Part shown: one piece after another, positions 7,001 through 8,958 of the stretch | How the letters are laid out: each line of letters begins with the position of its first letter | How positions within the stretch are numbered: the first letter of the stretch is position 1 | Assembly (NCBI RefSeq): GCF_937875265.1 | Contig: NZ_CALLXM010000317.1 | Location: forward strand, 1-8,958 | Direction of reading: 5' to 3' | Origin: an uncultured Acetobacter sp. | Lineage (GTDB): Bacteria; Pseudomonadota; Alphaproteobacteria; Acetobacterales; Acetobacteraceae | DNA: 8,958 bases | Program-made: the position numbers and the translations under genes | Notes under the pieces: model-generated | What the model was told of the DNA's origin: nothing | Database searches by the model: none | What the model saw: only the letters and a program-made list of their open reading frames with translations

Positions 7001-7412
7001 GGCTGTCAGACGGATTGGCTTTGTAGTATTGCGGGGGCATCAGCAGTGTGTGCGGCATGTCTGCGCGGGCGGCCTGCAGGGCAGCTTCCACATCACGCGC
7101 AGCACCGTTAATATCCCGGCTGTTATCAAAAAACATCAGGACAAAGGCGCTGGTGTCTGTTGAGTCAGACCGCATGCTGCTCAGGCCCGCAATCTGGCCC
7201 AGATGTCGCTCAAGCGGTGTGGTGAGCGAGCTAGCCATCTGCTGGGGAGAACTGCCGGGCTGGGATGCCACAACATAGATGACAGGTACGGAAATATTGG
7301 GCAGGTCGGCCACGGGCATGGCACGGTAGGCAAAAACACCGGCCAGAACAAAAGCCATGGCCATCAGAATAGTGCCGACGGGACGCATGATAAAAAGCCG
7401 GCAGATAGACAA
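4062..7412 (-). CDS. RND efflux permease of the MdtB/MdtC (HAE1) type
   Basis: This is an inner-membrane proton-driven pump subunit of 1116 residues that normally works as a trimer with a periplasmic adaptor and an outer-membrane channel. The N-terminus (LFIMRPVGTIL) starts helix 1, and 12 helices with two large periplasmic loops follow. Proton-relay residues are present: Asp401-Asp402 in FVVDDAIVVVENI, Lys993 in KKNAIL, and Arg1026 and Thr1031 in RPILMTT. LGILYESYIQPLTILSTLPS (941-960) and GSELRRPLGIAVIGG (1049-1063) match MdtB/MdtC. It is about 75-90 residues longer than those proteins, largely through a low-complexity stretch at 787-848. The start is TTG at 7412: AAGGA lies 9 nt upstream, an in-frame TAA is at 7427-7425, and the first internal ATG (residue 9) would remove the start of helix 1. 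No adaptor gene is adjacent. The substrate is unknown. Confidence 0.93.
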   Translation of the reverse strand: MSICRLFIMRPVGTILMAMAFVLAGVFAYRAMPVADLPNISVPVIYVVASQPGSSPQQMASSLTTPLERHLGQIAGLSSMRSDSTDTSAFVLMFFDNSRDINGAARDVEAALQAARADMPHTLLMPPQYYKANPSDSPIMLATMTSPTRSPTALRDLAETRMKPLLAGVKGVGWVELVGASKPAVRVEMNPAMLYKYGIGFEDVRSALASANANTPKGFLDSGGERLTLETNDQARTANEYRDLVIGYRNGRPVRLTDVALVRDGPQDERKAAWLNDKPAIITIIRPQPGANVIEVTDAIRARADILSNALPADVEFKLVSDRSVSIRGALKDTQYTLLISIVLVVLVVLAFLRSWRSTLIPAITVPISLAGSLAVMHLMGFSLDTLSLMALTIATGFVVDDAIVVVENIARHMEAGMDRMEATLLGSREIAFTILSITISLIAVFLPLLLLGGVPGKIFFEFAMTLTTAVSVSFFLSISLTPMMCAYMLEIHHETDDSTPPPRKGLLTRAAHLLADGTDKGLEWLMHGYERSLDWALRHPWLIFCSLPASFFATIGILIVMSKTVLPAEDISLLESYLSSDQTSSFAAMSGKTKEVIKAMMVDHDVRDVLGFAGEDAANESQVFAQLTDKEGRSSTPEQIAARVRERVKNIPGMTASISNAGDINGGGGRQHEGTYEYVFQSDNAEDIYTWVPRVTEVLRKSKVIVGVTSHLSGNGTAMHVHIQRDTAARYLVTPQLIGNALYDAYGQRTASAISTPLTTYYVVMEVEKQFRENPDMLKTLWVSTAGGTAAGATASNTVRVVKPSDAVTSKETSLSQLSFRNAIANRLAGGGAGASNGSAVSSSSETMVPLPTVAKLETTPTPLQVSHQNGFISGSIAFDLAPGKSLTDATTEIQRAMLSLHTPLSLRGDFSGQAGDMQKDLINELLVFIAAIITMYVTLGILYESYIQPLTILSTLPSAAVGAVLTLWICQEPFSLIAMISVILLIGIVKKNAILMIDFALHVEREQNLPPEEAIRTACLTRFRPILMTTLAAAFGAVPLVFGHGYGSELRRPLGIAVIGGLATSQLLTLYSTPVIYLFMHRLGSWVQRMGAAMGARLRFTRNNASDATASRTP

Positions 7413-7575
7413 AAGCGGTCTTCCTTACCCAGAAGCGAGGCTGGCGAGGCTATGCAGCCAGCGTGGCGTTGAACAAAGCATCAAGAAATTGATATCAGGT
7501 ATCCATCAACCAGATAGAGATGCCAGCCCCCCGCAGAACTGTTGCGCAGGGATGCAGGAAGAGAGGACTTTAACC
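7413..7575. other. Intergenic region between the exported protein and the RND permease
   Basis: These 163 bp hold no gene. Near the pump there is a small hairpin (GCTGGC 7440-7445 with GCCAGC 7457-7462) and a direct repeat of GCGAGGCT (7435-7442, 7444-7451). At 7480-7509 three half-sites, ATCAA, TTGAT and ATCAA, form overlapping inverted repeats. A pump promoter is likely here, but no convincing -35/-10 pair or terminator for the upstream gene was found. Confidence 0.4.
7419..7426 (-). promoter_or_regulatory. Ribosome binding site supporting the TTG start of the RND permease
   Basis: AAGGAAGA on the minus strand places AAGGA 9 nt before the TTG at 7412. It overlaps an in-frame TAA (7427-7425) that closes the reading frame upstream. 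Together these leave TTG as the only start that keeps the complete first helix. Confidence 0.65.
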
Positions 7576-8376
7576 TTACTGCATGACGTTAACCCTGTCT
7601 GTCTGGTTACGTGGTGCAGGGGTGGCAGCATCACTAATAATCTTTCCGCTTCCGTCTCGTTCCGTTGCCAGCGCACCTGTGACTTTGTCAACACTGATAT
7701 TCCCACTTTGCTGCACATGGAACATACCGGCATCCGTTATACCACGGAAAATGGCGTCTCCTGTGCTGTTGGAGGTAATCTCCAGTGCTTTGAGCTGGCC
7801 GGAGCTGGCGTTAAAGCTGGCACTGCCACCCAGATAAAGTGCCAGAGCAGGAGCTGCGATATGTGCGATGGTAATGGGCGCGCTCTGTTCCGAACGGATA
7901 CGGGCGGAAGCTGCCAGTGTTGAAATATTAATGGAGCCGGAGGAGGCAGAGAACAGACCGAGCTCGCCGGTCTTGCCCAGTGCTACTGCCCCACTGCCGG
8001 CGTGGACGAAGACCGTGCCGGTGCGATCTTCTACGGTAATGTTTGTTGATCCCGCATCATCTATGGTCAACGCGACATCAGGTCGGGTAGAGACCGTCAG
8101 ACTACCATTCTGAGTGCAGACGTTCTGTGAGAGGGTTGTAACGCCATCTGCACCTGTTGCCAGAGTAATGTCCTGCGGCATTTTCCCCGCAATGCTTGCC
8201 ACCTCAGATTGATTCCTGTTGCTGACAATATGCAGGCTTTGCAGGCACGGGGTATGGACGACGAGCGCACGGCTTTTCAGCGATGTGGCGGCCCCAGCAG
8301 AGCCACCACAAACCGAAAGAGCAAGGCAAAACGCAGTCAGTAAGGTGCGTTGGGGGGGGATGGACAGACCAGACAT
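7576..8376 (-). CDS. Exported protein of unknown function, beta-solenoid-like (GIN/DUF2807-like)
   Basis: Not recognised with certainty. From ATG at 8376 the product has 266 residues. A signal peptide is visible: a short N-region with Arg10, a hydrophobic stretch at about 11-22 and a likely cleavage site after SAGA (26-29). Cys23 follows LSV, which is a poor lipobox, so type I cleavage is favoured. The mature part alternates short beta-prone segments with Gly/Ser/Asn turns, such as SGSINIS, SASFNASSGQ and QSGNISVDKVTG. This suggests a right-handed beta-solenoid resembling the putative adhesin GIN domain. Cys44 and Cys87 could form a disulfide. An in-frame TTG at 8403 would add nine residues. 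Neither start has a strong ribosome-binding site. It is upstream of the RND gene on the same strand, but a functional link is only an inference. Confidence 0.75.
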   Translation of the reverse strand: MSGLSIPPQRTLLTAFCLALSVCGGSAGAATSLKSRALVVHTPCLQSLHIVSNRNQSEVASIAGKMPQDITLATGADGVTTLSQNVCTQNGSLTVSTRPDVALTIDDAGSTNITVEDRTGTVFVHAGSGAVALGKTGELGLFSASSGSINISTLAASARIRSEQSAPITIAHIAAPALALYLGGSASFNASSGQLKALEITSNSTGDAIFRGITDAGMFHVQQSGNISVDKVTGALATERDGSGKIISDAATPAPRNQTDRVNVMQ

Positions 8377-8522
8377 GGTTCTATTTGTGCCAGTAGCTTG
8401 CAAAGGCGTCCAGTTACTCAGATGGAGACGAGAGCTTGATTTAGCGAACCACCATATTCGCTTTGATATCCAGATATGACATACAGATCTGAAATAAACC
8501 TTTAGAACTTGGAATATAACCG
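8377..8522. other. Divergent intergenic region between the exported protein and the right-edge gene
   Basis: These 146 bp should carry the promoters of both flanking genes. A 6-bp inverted repeat AGCGAA-N8-TTCGCT (8443-8462) lies near the middle, followed by the palindrome CAGATCTG (8484-8491). No -35/-10 pair could be placed with confidence. The DNA becomes noticeably A/T-rich from about 8430 onward. Confidence 0.35.
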
Positions 8523-8958
8523 ATGAAAACAGAGCGATTTGAGAATATCGGCGATAATTGTGAGCTTGGATTTGTTAAAAGATTTCACGGTGACGAAAAT
8601 GGAGGCTTACTACGGTGGGCCGTTTCTACGCCGGAAGCACTTCTAAAAGGGCTGCCCCACAAATTTAATGGGCTATATGCTTTTGAGAACCTGTCTCCGG
8701 TCTGGGACAATATGGTGTCTGATTCCTGTTACGGGTTTTCATTTCATACAGAAATGCTTTCAAAAGATCTTCAGTGGGTTGAGTCTGAAGAGGGACGCCG
8801 AGAAATCTATAAAACTGAAAAAGAAAAAATCGACTATCTGATTGAAAAATTCTTTCATCGCCTAGCGGATCCTTCGGTCATTTGTGTCTACAAGCGTAAC
8901 GAAAATGTGCCGCATGAGGTTGCTGATGCGCTGGCTCAGGCCATCGCGGAACATGGCC
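8523..8958 (+). CDS. Conserved hypothetical protein with N-terminal GDNCELG motif, 3' end beyond window
   Basis: The frame is open from ATG at 8523 to the window end (145 codons visible, no stop). The start FENIGDNCELGFVKR (residues 6-20) followed by GGLLRWAVSTPEALL (27-41) matches a family I recall from Acetobacteraceae and related bacteria. It is usually hypothetical, and sometimes the front part of longer proteins with repeat or glycosyltransferase domains. The spacing of Cys13 and of CYGFSFHTEM (69-78, His75) recalls DUF1796-type putative cysteine peptidases, so Cys13/His75 are candidate active-site residues (inference). A charged helical stretch lies at 88-113, then VICVYKRNENVP (119-130). 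Upstream GGA is only a weak ribosome-binding site. G+C is about 45% by hand count, clearly below the neighbouring genes, which suggests later acquisition or a surface-polysaccharide locus beyond the edge. Confidence 0.75.
   Translation, partial: MKTERFENIGDNCELGFVKRFHGDENGGLLRWAVSTPEALLKGLPHKFNGLYAFENLSPVWDNMVSDSCYGFSFHTEMLSKDLQWVESEEGRREIYKTEKEKIDYLIEKFFHRLADPSVICVYKRNENVPHEVADALAQAIAEHG

Noticed and set aside
7435..7451. Duplicated GCGAGGCT octamer as a repeat-array or attachment site
   Set aside because: There are only two short copies with no further units, no integrase gene and no tRNA nearby, so it is best seen as chance in a G+C-rich leader.
7480..7493. Candidate FNR box upstream of the RND gene
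   Set aside because: The half-sites are in the order ATCAA-N4-TTGAT, the reverse of the FNR consensus, and this order is unchanged on the other strand.
7357..7923. 188-codon plus-strand frame overlapping the start of the RND gene and the exported protein
   Set aside because: It spans two well-supported minus-strand genes and the gap between them, and has no domain, signal peptide or ribosome-binding site.
8365..8376. Lipoprotein reading of the exported protein via Cys23
   Set aside because: The residues before the cysteine are Leu-Ser-Val, and valine at -1 is unfavourable for a lipobox, while a good type I cleavage site lies a few residues later.

Overview
The window looks like a chromosomal segment of an acetic acid bacterium (Acetobacteraceae) or a close alphaproteobacterial relative. 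This rests on overall protein resemblance, the G+C-rich coding sequence, the DUF3297-family protein and the right-edge 'GDNCELG' protein; no rRNA or marker gene confirms it. No tRNA, rRNA, IS element, CRISPR array or integrase gene was seen.

Six of the seven genes lie on the minus strand. Read in their transcription direction (right to left) they are: an exported protein of unknown function (8376-7576), a large RND multidrug-efflux permease of the MdtB/MdtC type (7412-4062), a small DUF3297 protein (3935-3696), a type II sulfide:quinone oxidoreductase (3585-2326) followed by an intrinsic terminator, and a two-gene sugar unit. That unit is a GalP/AraE-like MFS sugar porter (2167-689) and an IolG-like inositol 2-dehydrogenase (685 to beyond base 1). 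The seventh gene runs on the plus strand from 8523 off the right edge. It is about 45% G+C, against 63% in two counted 60-base rows of the RND gene.

Three functional blocks can be inferred. The porter and the IolG-like dehydrogenase are 3 bp apart, with the dehydrogenase ribosome-binding site inside the last porter codons, so they are probably one uptake-plus-oxidation operon for a cyclitol or sugar. The sulfide:quinone oxidoreductase is a stand-alone unit between an operator-rich upstream region (a perfect TGTGA-N6-TCACA site plus two further inverted repeats) and a terminator. The RND pump has no adaptor or outer-membrane partner gene here. It carries a low-complexity periplasmic insertion not expected from the E. 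coli MdtB/MdtC pattern.

Nothing here amounts to a clearly new multi-gene system. The most checkable points are the regulatory palindromes before the sulfide gene, the cofactor- and active-site changes in the IolG-like enzyme, the RND insertion, and the unassigned exported protein upstream of the pump.
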